NCBI GenBank assembly: GCA_934590135.1
Contig: CAKTOT010000113.1
Location: 1 to 6,479, forward strand
Source: an uncultured Muribaculaceae bacterium
GTDB taxonomy: Bacteria; Bacteroidota; Bacteroidia; Bacteroidales; Muribaculaceae
Direction: 5' to 3'
DNA: 6,479 nt
Of this stretch, positions 6,256 to 6,479 are shown piece by piece (within the stretch, counting starts at the first letter, position 1; every line of letters starts with the position of its first letter). The translations under genes were made by a program, and so were the position numbers. Under the pieces are notes generated by a model that was not told the DNA's origin, did no database searches, and saw nothing but the letters and a program-made list of their open reading frames with translations.

Positions 6256-6479
6256 TGTTCGAAATTGTATCGTAGTATTGTGTAAAGCCCGAGGCTTACG
6301 AGGTGTGGGTGCGTAATCGGTTGGAACGGAAGGTGGCGCAATATCACCGGAGCTTGACCGCCGGTGACAACTATATGTGCATCGGCTCCGGCGAGATTGC
6401 GATAGTGCAGTATCTCGCCTACGATTCCTTCGAGTGCTCCGGAGCGTAGTGCCGATGCTGTATCCGTGCCCCATAACGG
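6252..6479 (-). CDS. coaX: Type III pantothenate kinase CoaX, C-terminal part (cut by window edge)
   Basis: The minus strand is open from the window edge for 75 codons to TGA at 6252-6254. CoaX phosphorylates pantothenate with ATP, the first step of coenzyme A synthesis, in the cytoplasm. The visible part is about the last third of an enzyme usually near 250 residues. It carries WGTDTASALRSGALEG (residues 3-18 of the fragment), matching the family block G-x-[DN]-T-x-x-A-x-x-x-G, then the ASKHA-fold nucleotide-binding strand HIVVTGGQA (35-43). It ends with the HLVSLGL (59-65) helix typical of the C-terminus. The N-terminal catalytic aspartate region lies outside the window. Its stop overlaps the next ATG in ATGA, implying translational coupling and a shared transcript. 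It has no start codon in the window, so it is easily missed by ORF scans. Confidence 0.92.
   Translation of the reverse strand, partial: PLWGTDTASALRSGALEGIVGEILHYRNLAGADAHIVVTGGQAPVILRHLPFQPITHPHLVSLGLYTILRYNFEQ

Noticed and set aside
6256..6474. 73-residue N-terminal extension of the barrel protein
   Set aside because: The extension is coaX read in the wrong frame. The true coaX frame is open and carries kinase motifs, and the ATG at 6255 begins a proper signal peptide.
1..6479. CRISPR array, transposase, toxin-antitoxin, phage or defence genes
   Set aside because: Both strands were read for regular spaced repeats and for such proteins. None was found, and the gene content is ordinary envelope and housekeeping.

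Overview
The window looks like ordinary chromosome from a member of the Bacteroidales. The signs are two promoters with the Bacteroidetes-type TTTG / TAnnTTTG layout, no clear Shine-Dalgarno sequences, an exported modular protein with a type IX (Por)-like C-terminal sorting signal, and a coaX / outer-membrane protein / lptC / CorC-type gene run of a kind I recall from this phylum. A gut family such as Muribaculaceae would fit, but this is an inference from protein style and roughly 50% GC, not a proven assignment. Every supported gene is on the minus strand, so transcription runs from the right end to the left end.

Right part (6479 down to 2794): an operon of four genes, read in this order. 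(1) The last 75 codons of coaX, a type III pantothenate kinase cut by the window edge. (2) A 425-residue FadL-like outer-membrane beta-barrel protein, whose ATG overlaps the coaX stop in an ATGA. (3) lptC, the periplasmic part of the lipopolysaccharide export bridge, starting 20 bases after the barrel gene's stop. It has a lipobox and an unusual proline/arginine-rich tail. (4) A 423-residue CNNM/CBS/CorC-HlyC membrane protein, 106 bases downstream with no promoter visible in the gap. The operon promoter lies beyond the right edge. No convincing intrinsic terminator follows the fourth gene.

Middle and left (2793 down to 248): a 166-base spacer carries a Bacteroidetes-type promoter and several short repeats. 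It drives a single 773-residue secreted protein built from three choice-of-anchor-J (cleaved-adhesin-like) modules, separated by two CARDB-like Ig-fold linkers and ending in a sorting domain. A perfect 12-bp GC-rich hairpin lies 21 bases past its stop.

Left edge (130 down to 1): tRNA-Phe(GAA) with its own well-matched promoter. Its 3' end sits exactly at base 1, so whether CCA is encoded cannot be seen.

Functionally, most of the window concerns the cell envelope: a porin-like barrel, LPS transport, a probable divalent-cation transporter and a surface or secreted protein, with a cofactor-synthesis gene and a tRNA. I see no mobile element, CRISPR array, defence system or biosynthetic cluster. 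The points most worth a second look are the tail and acidic post-lipobox residues of LptC, the divergence of the three modules in the secreted protein, and the repeats around its promoter.
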